Source: a virus. Taken from it: a stretch of 64,000 nucleotides of DNA. Under the pieces are notes generated by a model. It saw only the letters and a list, made by a program, of their open reading frames with translations, was not told where the DNA came from and did not search any database. Shown here one piece after another: positions 25,853-32,360 of this stretch (the first letter of the stretch is position 1; the number at the start of each line of letters is the position of its first letter). The translations under genes were made by a program, and so were the position numbers. The stretch is from the IMG/VR virus record IMGVR_UViG_3300042886_000261, positions 1-64,000 of that record, one strand, 5' to 3'.

Positions 25853-25890
25853 AATAAACCCTTACCTTAATAGGTAGGGGTTTATTATTT
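25853..25890 (+). terminator. Strong intrinsic terminator
   Basis: Long stem: AATAAACCC (25853-25861) / GGGTTTATT (25878-25886), extended inside by TACCT/AGGTA, followed by ATTTTTATT. Ends the SSB-like gene. Confidence 0.75.
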
Positions 25891-26460
25891 TTATTCCCAT
25901 TGTAGTTAAATGTATTACTGTGTTTGATATACTGTGTATGATGCACTATGTATTTTTTCTTGGCTTTGCCAGCTTTATTATTCAGCTTTAAACTGTAGGG
26001 GATAGTAGTGTTGGTAAATTATGTGGTCTATTGATATAAAGATATAATGTCATTTAACTACATGGTCTTATTATATATACTTAGTCAGATGCATTAAGTA
26101 TAAGTTGACAGTAATGTTGTATTTATATTAATCATATTGACAGTCTCACACCGGTACTTGTAGTCAAATTGATTATATTATAGGTGATGTTAGTTATGTT
26201 GTAGGTAATGTTGTAACATGCTGGTAGTTAAATAGTTATGTGGATATAATTTGTGTGAGAATGTGTGAGATAAAGTAGTTGACAGTCAAACACCCACCTA
26301 AACTAATGCTTTAACTCACATCTGTAACTACCTGATTAGGCTATATCTATATTAATATATGGCTAAATCATGAACTTAGTCTACTCACTCACATTACAAT
26401 ACTATATTCTTATCTATTAGTTAGTAGGAGAGTATAATAGCTATTGAATCCGGAATCTTA
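25891..26460 (+). other. Gene-free region with repeats and a long inverted repeat
   Basis: No gene. It contains a perfect 12-bp inverted repeat (TGTAGTTAAATG 25901-25912 / CATTTAACTACA 26051-26062), extended to 15 bp across one bulge by CCA/TGG. It also has three copies of TTGACAGT (26105, 26137, 26279), TCTCACAC (26144-26151) complementary to two GTGTGAGA copies (26253, 26263), and a ~21-base near-repeat TAGGTGATGTTAG / TAGGTAATGTTGT (26181, 26202). It may be a 5' domain of the structured RNA that follows, a promoter region, or an iteron-type origin. Confidence 0.5.
25953..26018 (+). repeat. Leader element copy 2
   Basis: Diverged direct repeat of 25433-25499: T-tract, CTTGGC-ttt-GCCAGCTTT, ATTATTCAGCT, TAAACT, GGGGATA. 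The stem bases differ from copy 1 but still pair. It lies inside the long inverted repeat at 25901/26062. Confidence 0.5.
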
Positions 26461-27230
26461 ATAAATTTAAAATAGTAATGTACCATTCTCACTTCCCAAG
26501 GGTGAGCAGTTGTAATACACATATAGACTCAGTTGAAACCTCCAAAGGCTCCCTTAAAAAGCCCAATAGAATATTTGGTAAATACTGTTTAAAATGGTGT
26601 ATGTAACATGTCTGTGATAGACTCTTTAATTAGAGAACTAAAACATCAGCTTATGTATTACAACTGAGTACAGAGGGATTATTACCGTGATGTCCTGTTT
26701 GGGTTCTTGAATACACGTAAAAACTGAAGAACATCCTATCCAGTAAGTTGCTGGCGTTGGCTCACCATAACAGACAAGTGAGAAATTAAATGTAGGTGAC
26801 AACCATTAACCAAAGAGGATCTTTGGGGTTACGCTGAACAGATTGACAAAGTCTTTAGTATCATAAATCGGGGATGCCCAGTTCAGTATTGATACACTAC
26901 ATTTTAATAACATAGTCCTATGCACCTTAACCAATAAAAGCTAAGGGACTTAATCCGTTAAACAAAGGTGGTTAGCAATAACCAGTATATAAGGAGTGTT
27001 ATTATTATATGATTCAAGACAATCAATCCTGAAGAGGATTTGTCAGGAGAAATTCATAAGGCTGAACAATAGTTCAGTATATAAACTTATGATGTCTAGC
27101 CTGATATAAACAAGCAGAGTACATTGTACTAACTTATCTGTGCTTTTGGAGTTAGCTACCAAGGGTGGGAACGGGGAACAGAGTGTGTAGATATTCCATG
27201 GGTCTACACCTGCTTGTTTATTTTTATTAA
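26461..27230 (+). ncRNA. Large structured non-coding RNA candidate
   Basis: About 770 bases without any credible reading frame but rich in long complementary helices. They include a 15-bp helix with a 2-base bulge (26507-26523 with 26652-26666), a 10-bp helix with one bulge (26788-26798 with 26895-26904), CCAAAGA/TCTTTGG (26810-26826), and CTGAAC/GTTCAG (26834 with 26881, and again as a tetraloop hairpin at 27062-27077 inside CATAAG/CTTATG). There is also TGGTTA-GCAA-TAACCA with a GNRA loop (26969-26984), GTGTAGA/TCTACAC (27185-27209), and a perfect 12-bp closing stem (27106-27117 with 27210-27221) followed by TTTTATT. The GC content is higher than in nearby genes. The architecture resembles giant phage RNAs such as GOLLD or ROOL; membership is not established. 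Confidence 0.65.
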
Positions 27231-27232
27231 CT
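27222..27232 (+). terminator. 3' end of the structured RNA (U-tract)
   Basis: T-rich stretch directly after the 12-bp closing stem (27106-27117/27210-27221) and the 7-bp hairpin at 27185-27209. Together they would act as an intrinsic terminator or define the RNA's 3' end. Confidence 0.45.
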
Positions 27233-27265
27233 GAAAAATTATTAACTGAAACTAAAACTGAAAAG

Positions 27266-27406
27266 ATGAAAGAATTAACATGTAGTCAATGTGGTAATAT
27301 TATTATAGAATCTTATGTAACAAAAGGAACATATATACAATGTTTTGATTGTTATGCACAAGAAGAATATGATTTTGAAAACCCAAATCTTAATGATTAT
27401 GAATAA
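27266..27406 (+). CDS. Zinc-ribbon microprotein (46 aa)
   Basis: MKELTCSQCGNIIIESYVTK, then IQCFDCYAQEE: two CxxC pairs 18 residues apart, a rubredoxin-like zinc ribbon, with an acidic tail. It is the first gene after the structured RNA, preceded by repeated ACTGAAA leader sequence. Confidence 0.6.
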   Translation: MKELTCSQCGNIIIESYVTKGTYIQCFDCYAQEEYDFENPNLNDYE

Positions 27407-27644
27407 AGAAATAGTATATTGGACAATGAGAAATGGTCAGCAAATAGATGTTGACCTAATGGATGAAAAACATTTAAGAAATACTCTTAAAATGATTATT
27501 AGAAACTCTAATAAACAAGTAGTTAAACCTGTTAAAGAGTTTAAATTCAATGGTGAGATTGCACAAGAAATGCATGATAATATGATCATTGAAGAAATAA
27601 TGGGAGATATGATGGATGAATGGTATGATATAACTGAAAATTAA
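27399..27644 (+). CDS. Hypothetical acidic protein
   Basis: An 81-residue protein. I place the start at MNKEIVYWTMRNGQQIDVDL because this ATG overlaps the upstream stop by a few bases, whereas longer readings run inside the zinc-ribbon gene. Met- and Asp/Glu-rich C-terminus (EEIMGDMMDEWYD). Function unknown. Confidence 0.6.
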   Translation: MNKEIVYWTMRNGQQIDVDLMDEKHLRNTLKMIIRNSNKQVVKPVKEFKFNGEIAQEMHDNMIIEEIMGDMMDEWYDITEN

Positions 27645-27658
27645 AAACTGAAAAGATT

Positions 27659-27961
27659 ATGAAAGCAATTAGATTTGGTAAGTTAAAAAGTACAACTATT
27701 GTTGAATTAGTAGCAATGATTGGTGTAGATACAAACCCTAACTCAAAGGTTTATATTAGCACAGAAAAACCTGCAAAACAAGCATGTGAATATACCATTG
27801 AAGAATTAGCAAATATGTTAATGATGGCAAAACAAGCCAAGTTAGCAGAAGATGCAAGAACATTTGAGTTTAATAACCGTGAATTATATGAGTATATAAA
27901 ATACAAGATTAAACTTGAATATGATAAAGAACAACAAGAAGAAGATTATAATTTTAACTGA
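27659..27961 (+). CDS. Hypothetical protein (100 aa)
   Basis: MKAIRFGKLKSTTIVELVAM with a helical, charged second half (NMLMMAKQAKLAEDARTFEF). Preceded by the AAAACTGAAAAG-type leader seen before neighbouring genes. Function unknown. Confidence 0.6.
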   Translation: MKAIRFGKLKSTTIVELVAMIGVDTNPNSKVYISTEKPAKQACEYTIEELANMLMMAKQAKLAEDARTFEFNNRELYEYIKYKIKLEYDKEQQEEDYNFN

Positions 27962-27980
27962 AAACTAAAAACTGAAAATT

Positions 27981-28097
27981 ATGAGTGAAGAAGAGTATGA
28001 TGCATTTATGCTAGCAGTAGAAGATGTAAAAAAGAGATTGTATTATTATGATCCAGAAGCTCCAGAGGATCCAAATCCATTTGGAGTATTTGATTAA
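27981..28097 (+). CDS. Acidic microprotein (38 aa)
   Basis: MSEEEYDAFMLAVEDVKKRL, then a Pro/Asp-rich tail (DPEAPEDPNPFGVFD). Preceded by the ACTGAAAATT leader. Short, but with the same initiation context as its neighbours, so probably real. Function unknown. Confidence 0.5.
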   Translation: MSEEEYDAFMLAVEDVKKRLYYYDPEAPEDPNPFGVFD

Positions 28098-28100
28098 TAA

Positions 28101-28238
28101 TAAACAGATTGACCCAAAGGCATGGGTTGCAAATTAAGGTTAGTGTCCGCGCGTTGAAGATCATGAGAGGGTTATTGCGTGGTAGACTATTTAATTTGTT
28201 CTTTACAATCTGAACAGGTGCTTCCTGTTATTTTTAAC
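28101..28238 (+). ncRNA. Small structured RNA candidate
   Basis: A gene-free interval with a closed multi-branch fold: CAGATTG/CAATCTG (28105-28111 with 28206-28212) encloses ACCC/GGGT (28112-28127) and a long arm TAGT-CCGCGC / GCGTGG-ACTA (28141-28152 with 28177-28189). It is immediately followed by a terminator hairpin. The CCGCGCG run is conspicuous in this AT-rich DNA. It could be a phage small RNA or a leader regulating the next gene. Confidence 0.5.
28213..28236 (+). terminator. Intrinsic terminator
   Basis: AACAGG (28213-28218) / CCTGTT (28224-28229), 5-base loop, followed by ATTTTT. Adjoins the outer stem of the structured RNA candidate. Confidence 0.6.
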
Positions 28239-28253
28239 TTAAAACTAAAAATT

Positions 28254-28520
28254 ATGAAACTAATATTAATAGCATTAAGCTTCTTTGGATATAATACTCC
28301 TAAAGATAGCAGATCAACAACCAGGTTTACTAAAAGTGAAACAGAATTCATTAATAATATTATTAAATTAAATGGTGAACCTAATGAAATATATCACTCA
28401 GGTAAAAATATTCAAGTTAATTATTCAAATCAAAGATTAAGCTTAGGTCAAGATGGATTTATCCATGAACTTGAAGTTTTAGTTGATGGACAATGGATCA
28501 ATGCTGGTCCTGAATTTTGA
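28254..28520 (+). CDS. Hypothetical exported or membrane-bound protein
   Basis: 88 residues: MKLILIALSFFGYNTPKDSR has a short hydrophobic N-terminus that could be a signal peptide, then a polar domain (SETEFINNIIKLNGEPNEIY). I reject the longer frame because it begins inside the terminator; this ATG follows a standard A-rich leader. Function unknown. Confidence 0.55.
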   Translation: MKLILIALSFFGYNTPKDSRSTTRFTKSETEFINNIIKLNGEPNEIYHSGKNIQVNYSNQRLSLGQDGFIHELEVLVDGQWINAGPEF

Positions 28521-28762
28521 TTACTGAAAATTGTTTAGTGGGATGTAATGAGATTACACACCATAGAAACTGCAGTGAATATGTATTACAGAAGATAAGT
28601 ATAAGAGAGATAACCTGTAAAGAGGGTTATCTTAATTTATTATCATATCATAAGGAATATGCAGTATTAGGAGAATCGGCTATATCATACACAATAATGT
28701 GTGATAATGGTCACGTAAAAAAATTAAGTAAAAAGTTATTTTATGGAGGAAATGATAAATGA
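28517..28762 (+). CDS. Hypothetical Cys-containing protein
   Basis: An 81-residue frame with no ATG near its beginning; candidate starts are TTG at 28517 (overlapping the upstream TGA) or GTG at 28538. It contains several Cys/His (CNEITHHRNC, EITCKE, IMCDNGH), which might bind metal. Uncertain start; function unknown. Confidence 0.45.
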   Translation: MITENCLVGCNEITHHRNCSEYVLQKISIREITCKEGYLNLLSYHKEYAVLGESAISYTIMCDNGHVKKLSKKLFYGGNDK

Positions 28763-28889
28763 ACTGAACAGTCTGAGAGAAAGTCTCAAGGATGTAGACT
28801 CTTTAAATGCATCATGGGATGTAAAAGAGTATATGAAAAATGAAATTCAATATGCAATTATGTGTATTGAATTCACAATAACTAACTGA
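28743..28889 (+). CDS. Hypothetical protein (48 aa)
   Basis: MEEMINELNSLRESLKDVDS, helical. It overlaps the preceding gene by 20 bases and lies directly before a small membrane peptide. Function unknown. Confidence 0.5.
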   Translation: MEEMINELNSLRESLKDVDSLNASWDVKEYMKNEIQYAIMCIEFTITN

Positions 28890-28890
28890 T

Positions 28891-28977
28891 ATGGAAACAT
28901 TAATAGTAATAAGTTGTTCAATACTAGTAGTAATGGTCAGTGTAATGATCATAATCAGTATTGATAAAAATAAATAA
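28891..28977 (+). CDS. Membrane micropeptide (28 aa)
   Basis: METLIVISCSILVVMVSVMI and a Lys-rich end: a single transmembrane helix. One of several tiny membrane peptides in this block (others at 35279, 36793, 38218, 41000). Function unknown. Confidence 0.45.
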   Translation: METLIVISCSILVVMVSVMIIISIDKNK

Positions 28978-29010
28978 CATTTTGGTCAATGTATATAATT
29001 CAGAAAAGAT

Positions 29011-29232
29011 ATGGAAAAAGATTTAATTATGTCAGTGATAGGTTTTGATAAAGCTTGTCAACTTGAGGTAGACGGTAAAGTACTTACAGGAGGTGTAACT
29101 AGAACAGTTATGCCACCTGTATATGGTATTGCAAGTGAAGAATGTATTAACAATACCCTTGATGTTAAGGTGTTTGACCACTTTAACTGGGAGTTATTCT
29201 TTAGGTTAAGGTCAGTAAAACATTCATTATGA
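29011..29232 (+). CDS. Hypothetical protein (73 aa)
   Basis: MEKDLIMSVIGFDKACQLEV, with a beta-rich middle (GKVLTGGVTRTVMPPVYG). Overlaps the next gene's start (ATGA). Function unknown. Confidence 0.6.
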   Translation: MEKDLIMSVIGFDKACQLEVDGKVLTGGVTRTVMPPVYGIASEECINNTLDVKVFDHFNWELFFRLRSVKHSL

Positions 29233-29654
29233 GTAAAATAAGAATAGAAGTGGATGAAGAGAAATTAGTAAATGCATTAGATGGTTTTATTGGTGCTGGT
29301 GGAGTTAGAGATCTTATAAAAGATATGTTTAATCATACTCAAAAAGCAAAAGAAATGCTTGGTCAACTATTATTAGGTGAAGAATTACCTATAAAACCAA
29401 CTGTTGGTCAAATGGGTTATGTCAAAATGGAACACATGTGGTTTACTAATAAAGAATTTACACAGAATACTAATTTAGATGTAAAAGGAACTTTATCTTG
29501 TAAAGTAGTAAGAATTAATGGATATACTGAGTATTCACAAGTATCAATAGAATTTCCAACATATGATTCTGCAGGTGAAATACAAATTATATCAAATGGA
29601 GTTGCTTTTGATCAATTTATTTGGTTACAAGAGGATTTAAAAGATAGTATCTGA
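29229..29654 (+). CDS. Hypothetical protein (141 aa)
   Basis: MSKIRIEVDEEKLVNALDGF; helical first half and beta-rich second half (SCKVVRINGYTEYSQVSIEF). Followed by a terminator at 29670. Translationally coupled to the preceding gene. Function unknown. Confidence 0.65.
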   Translation: MSKIRIEVDEEKLVNALDGFIGAGGVRDLIKDMFNHTQKAKEMLGQLLLGEELPIKPTVGQMGYVKMEHMWFTNKEFTQNTNLDVKGTLSCKVVRINGYTEYSQVSIEFPTYDSAGEIQIISNGVAFDQFIWLQEDLKDSI

Positions 29655-29669
29655 GTATACTACATGACC

Positions 29670-29707
29670 AATAATTTGGGGAGTATTTATATTCCCCATT
29701 ATTATTT
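29670..29707 (+). terminator. Intrinsic terminator
   Basis: TGGGGA (29677-29682) / TCCCCA (29693-29698), extended by AATAAT/ATTATT, then a T-rich tail. Confidence 0.65.
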
Positions 29708-29757
29708 AGCCATATAATGCTGAAATAAATGATAAACTGTTGAATTATTTATATATA

Positions 29758-29775
29758 AAGTCTAAATTTAGACTT
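29758..29775. promoter_or_regulatory. 18-bp perfect palindrome, possible operator
   Basis: AAGTCTAAATTTAGACTT, perfectly self-complementary, ending 11 bases before the start codon at 29787. The arms AAGTCTA/TAGACTT are the same as those of the minus-strand terminator at 24418-24443. With no loop and no T-tract it looks more like a protein-binding site than a terminator. Confidence 0.4.
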
Positions 29776-29786
29776 ATTTATAAAAC

Positions 29787-30068
29787 ATGCAATATCAGTT
29801 ACCTACGGGACGTGTAATTTACATTACTATAGAACAATATTTGTCTATGACTGATAATGATATACAGTATCTTATATCAACAAATGCAGGTGAATCAATT
29901 CACAATCCCTTCACTAGATCTGCACTAGATGAAAACTCCACAGAAAAGCACAAAAACAAAGAATATGATTTCTCATTTATTTCACCAGATGATGAGAATG
30001 TAAGAGAAATATCATTTGAGGATTTAACTCAAGATGATTTAGATAGAATAGATAGTATGGATATGTAA
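29787..30068 (+). CDS. Hypothetical acidic protein (93 aa)
   Basis: MQYQLPTGRVIYITIEQYLS, with a C-terminus DLTQDDLDRIDSMDM. The opening (LPTGRVIYITxEQYL-Sx-DxDxQxL) recalls small conserved proteins of crAss-like phages. It begins a unit after a terminator and a palindromic site. Function unknown. Confidence 0.65.
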   Translation: MQYQLPTGRVIYITIEQYLSMTDNDIQYLISTNAGESIHNPFTRSALDENSTEKHKNKEYDFSFISPDDENVREISFEDLTQDDLDRIDSMDM

Positions 30069-30161
30069 AACTTAACTTGGAAGAGTAGGCCAAGGAATAG
30101 CTAAAATTATACTCAAATCAATTAAAAAACAAAACAAGTATTAATCGCAAAAACACAAGTT

Positions 30162-30632
30162 ATGAGTAAAGTAAGAGTAATTGGAGATGAAACAGGAAAT
30201 GTTATCAACCAGTCAGCAACTAATCCAGATTATGGATATGTAAGAGTAGAAAGTGTAAAAACTACCATTGATGATAATGGATTTTTAAGAAAAAGATCTA
30301 TTAGTACCTTGATTCAAGGTCATTTAACTGATTTAAAATCAGAAGGTTATTACAGTGGACAAGAATTAAATGGTAAAATTGTAGTATTGGAGGCATTAAC
30401 TCCATTTAACAAAAAGAATCCTGAAAGAGATATTAAACAAGCAGGTAACACTGGTATTGTTTGTACTCTTGGAGGTGAACCAATTTACAGAAAAACTCTG
30501 TACACATTATCATCAAATGCAGAAGATGTATTTATTAAACATGATAATGTAGAGCAAATCAGAAATGCATTTGGAGGTGTTCAAAAAACATCTGCAGTAA
30601 ATGCTGAAACATCTGATGAATTCAATTTTTAA
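30162..30632 (+). CDS. Putative ssDNA-binding protein
   Basis: A 156-residue protein (MSKVRVIGDETGNVINQSAT) with beta-rich core (GYVRVESVKTTIDDNGFLRK; LNGKIVVLEALTPFNKKNPE) and an acidic C-terminus ending SDEFNF, like the acidic tips of SSB proteins. It is expressed from its own unit ended by a terminator. A role in coating replicating DNA is inferred; an abundant early DNA-binding protein is an alternative. Confidence 0.55.
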   Translation: MSKVRVIGDETGNVINQSATNPDYGYVRVESVKTTIDDNGFLRKRSISTLIQGHLTDLKSEGYYSGQELNGKIVVLEALTPFNKKNPERDIKQAGNTGIVCTLGGEPIYRKTLYTLSSNAEDVFIKHDNVEQIRNAFGGVQKTSAVNAETSDEFNF

Positions 30633-30647
30633 GTATTAAATGTATAT

Positions 30648-30678
30648 AAGGGATAGTGTAACAGCTATCCCTTTTTTA
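30648..30678 (+). terminator. Intrinsic terminator, TGTAACAG loop
   Basis: AAGGGATAG (30648-30656) / CTATCCCTT (30665-30673), loop TGTAACAG, followed by TTTTATT. The loop is identical to that of the terminator at 31203. Confidence 0.75.
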
Positions 30679-30694
30679 TTAATTGTAAAAACTA

Positions 30695-31195
30695 ATGGTC
30701 ATGGAGTTACAACAGAACAACAAATTAGAGTATAAAGGTAAGTTAGAGGCTTATCAATTGTATAGAGGTAATACTTATACAGAATATGAAAAAGATAACT
30801 ATAACGGTTATCAAAATCATTTATATAAAAGAGCATTATATGGTCTAAGTGCATTTACTCAAGATGAAATTGCTACTATGTGTAGTAAAAAGAAACAAAG
30901 AGTAAACAAAGTGTACATGAAAGGTCAGAATGTTATTAACCTGTATAAGCAAAAGGTAACTAATGCTTATAGTAATTTTATATTCAAGACATTATTCCCA
31001 GAAAGTCCTATAACACAGTTCTTTATTGAAACTGAGGAAACAGATGTAGATTATAAAAATACACTCTCTTTTAAAGATCTTAATATCAGTAAAGACCAAA
31101 TAGTTGGTGTATTTATTACTGAAGGCATATTACCTAAAAACTTTCATGAGTTAGACAGGGACTTTAATGCTTTACCAAGATTAAAGAAAGCATAA
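30695..31195 (+). CDS. Hypothetical protein (166 aa)
   Basis: MVMELQQNNKLEYKGKLEAY (an in-frame second ATG at 30701 is equally possible). Basic, helical, with the phrase YLQ-like repeats absent; segments CSKKKQRVNKVYMKGQNVIN and KVTNAYSNFIFKTLFPESPI are noticeable. Conserved-looking single-gene unit between two TGTAACAG-loop terminators. Function unknown. Confidence 0.65.
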   Translation: MVMELQQNNKLEYKGKLEAYQLYRGNTYTEYEKDNYNGYQNHLYKRALYGLSAFTQDEIATMCSKKKQRVNKVYMKGQNVINLYKQKVTNAYSNFIFKTLFPESPITQFFIETEETDVDYKNTLSFKDLNISKDQIVGVFITEGILPKNFHELDRDFNALPRLKKA

Positions 31196-31202
31196 TATTA
31201 AT

Positions 31203-31228
31203 GGGTAGATGTAACAGTCTACCCTTTT
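31203..31228 (+). terminator. Intrinsic terminator, TGTAACAG loop
   Basis: GGGTAGA (31203-31209) / TCTACCC (31218-31224), loop TGTAACAG, then TTTT. Different stem, same loop as the terminator at 30648. Confidence 0.75.
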
Positions 31229-31240
31229 AAACTACTAGAT

Positions 31241-31738
31241 ATGAACAGAAATGTAATTATAGAAATAATTGTTGTAGTATTAATGTTATCATTATTAATT
31301 TTATTAGTCACACATAAAAAGAAATCAGTCTTTGATTATAAAACATACAATTATGAAAAGTATGATTTAATATTAGGTAAAGATGCTTGTCAAGTATTTT
31401 ATGCATATAGAGTATCTGAAATGCATGGACTGTCTGTAGAAGGTGCAAAGAAAAGAATATCTCAAGGAGGATCTTATATTGATGGTTTAAGTAATTACCA
31501 TCCTAAAGATAAAAAATTGGATATGAAACTAAAACCTTTTATATTCTTAAATCTGGGTTCATTAAATAAAAACTATTCATTAGATGAAATACATACAGCT
31601 GTAATGCATGAAACTATGCACATGGCTATTAAATGTTTTAACTATGATTTAGAAAACCATGAAGAAGATATGATTACATGGGCTGAGTCTGAGGCTAATA
31701 AGATAATTAAACTGTTAAATAAAGAAAAATACATATGA
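31241..31738 (+). CDS. Membrane-anchored putative zinc metalloprotease
   Basis: 165 residues. An N-terminal membrane helix (IIEIIVVVLMLSLLILLVTH, ~residues 6-25) is followed by a soluble domain with HETMHMA near residue 125, an HExxH zinc site, and ENHEEDMITWAESEANK about 17 residues later, which supplies Glu candidates for the third ligand (gluzincin-like). Topology would place the domain in the periplasm or cytoplasm depending on insertion. Family not recognised; target unknown. The stop overlaps the next start. Confidence 0.6.
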   Translation: MNRNVIIEIIVVVLMLSLLILLVTHKKKSVFDYKTYNYEKYDLILGKDACQVFYAYRVSEMHGLSVEGAKKRISQGGSYIDGLSNYHPKDKKLDMKLKPFIFLNLGSLNKNYSLDEIHTAVMHETMHMAIKCFNYDLENHEEDMITWAESEANKIIKLLNKEKYI

Positions 31739-31944
31739 AACAGACAGCAGTAGAATGGTTTTATCAAAGAATCCTAGCAAAAGATATTGAATCAGTATTC
31801 AAACAAGCCAAAGAAATGGAGAAAGAGCAGATAAGAGATGCTTTCAATGCTGGTGATTTAGATTCTGATACTTATTTTATTCCATTTTTAAAAGAAAGTG
31901 ATGAATCAGAAAACTACTACAATGAAACCTTTAAATCAGAATAA
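31735..31944 (+). CDS. TAVEWF-type small phage protein
   Basis: 69 residues: MKQTAVEWFYQRILAKDIES, then FKQAKEMEKEQIRDAFNAGD. This pattern (TAVEWL...QAKEMEKEQI...A...G) is familiar from many small proteins of Bacteroidota phages; function unknown. Overlaps both neighbours slightly. Confidence 0.7.
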   Translation: MKQTAVEWFYQRILAKDIESVFKQAKEMEKEQIRDAFNAGDLDSDTYFIPFLKESDESENYYNETFKSE

Positions 31945-31945
31945 G

Positions 31946-32086
31946 ATGAATGAAGTAGAATTTTTAAAAAAAATATTAAATGAATTAAGTGATGCCAAAT
32001 ATGGTGAAGGTTTAACATTTAATATTTCATATATTGAAATGCTAATTAGCAAAAGAATAAAAGAATTAAAAACTAAATCAGAGTAA
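31946..32086 (+). CDS. Hypothetical protein (46 aa)
   Basis: MNEVEFLKKILNELSDAKYG then ISYIEMLISKRIKELKTKSE. I start it at 31946, one base after the upstream stop, instead of an earlier in-frame ATG inside the upstream gene. Helical; function unknown. Confidence 0.55.
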   Translation: MNEVEFLKKILNELSDAKYGEGLTFNISYIEMLISKRIKELKTKSE

Positions 32087-32111
32087 AATGAAACCTTTAA
32101 AAATAAAAAAA

Positions 32112-32360
32112 ATGAAAAAGATAATAATACTGATAACAATAGTAACAGCAGGCTTCACTTATAGTTGTAAGAAAAATAATCCTACACCTAATAAGCCCTG
32201 TAATTGTGGTATAATACAGTCAGATAATGTATCCAACTACTCAGTAGATATAAAGAATGACTGTTCAGGTAATGTAAAGACATGGACCTTATCACAGTCT
32301 GATTGGATGACAGCCTATGTAGGCACCCACTATTGTATTACTAATACCACAAGCTGGTAA
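32112..32360 (+). CDS. Lipoprotein
   Basis: 82 residues from MKKIIILITIVTAGFTYSCK: a classical Bacteroidota lipoprotein signal with Cys at residue 19 followed by Lys/Asn residues. The mature part has several Cys (CNCGI, DCSGN, HYCITN) that may form disulfides, consistent with a periplasmic or surface location. I prefer this start to one 24 bases upstream (in frame) because the signal begins here. A superinfection-exclusion role is a possible guess. Confidence 0.65.
   Translation: MKKIIILITIVTAGFTYSCKKNNPTPNKPCNCGIIQSDNVSNYSVDIKNDCSGNVKTWTLSQSDWMTAYVGTHYCITNTTSW

Noticed and set aside
26105-26304. Sigma70-type promoters at the three TTGACAGT sites
   Set aside because: TTGACA matches -35, but no TATAAT-like box lies at 16-18 bases from any of them, and Bacteroidota use a different consensus. 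Kept only as repeats.
26461-27230. Group I or group II intron
   Set aside because: CAGAC and ATAGTCC-like words occur, but no P7-type GACTA/TAGTC pairing or domain V hairpin was found, and no interrupted gene flanks the region.
26461-27230. tmRNA or RNase P RNA
   Set aside because: The conserved ends and core words of these RNAs (for example GAGGAAAGUCC of RNase P) are absent.
28101-28200. A tRNA gene
   Set aside because: Length and hairpins are suggestive, but there is no T-arm GGTTCRA, no anticodon arm of the right size and no acceptor stem of 7 bp at the proper spacing. No tRNA was recognised anywhere in the window.
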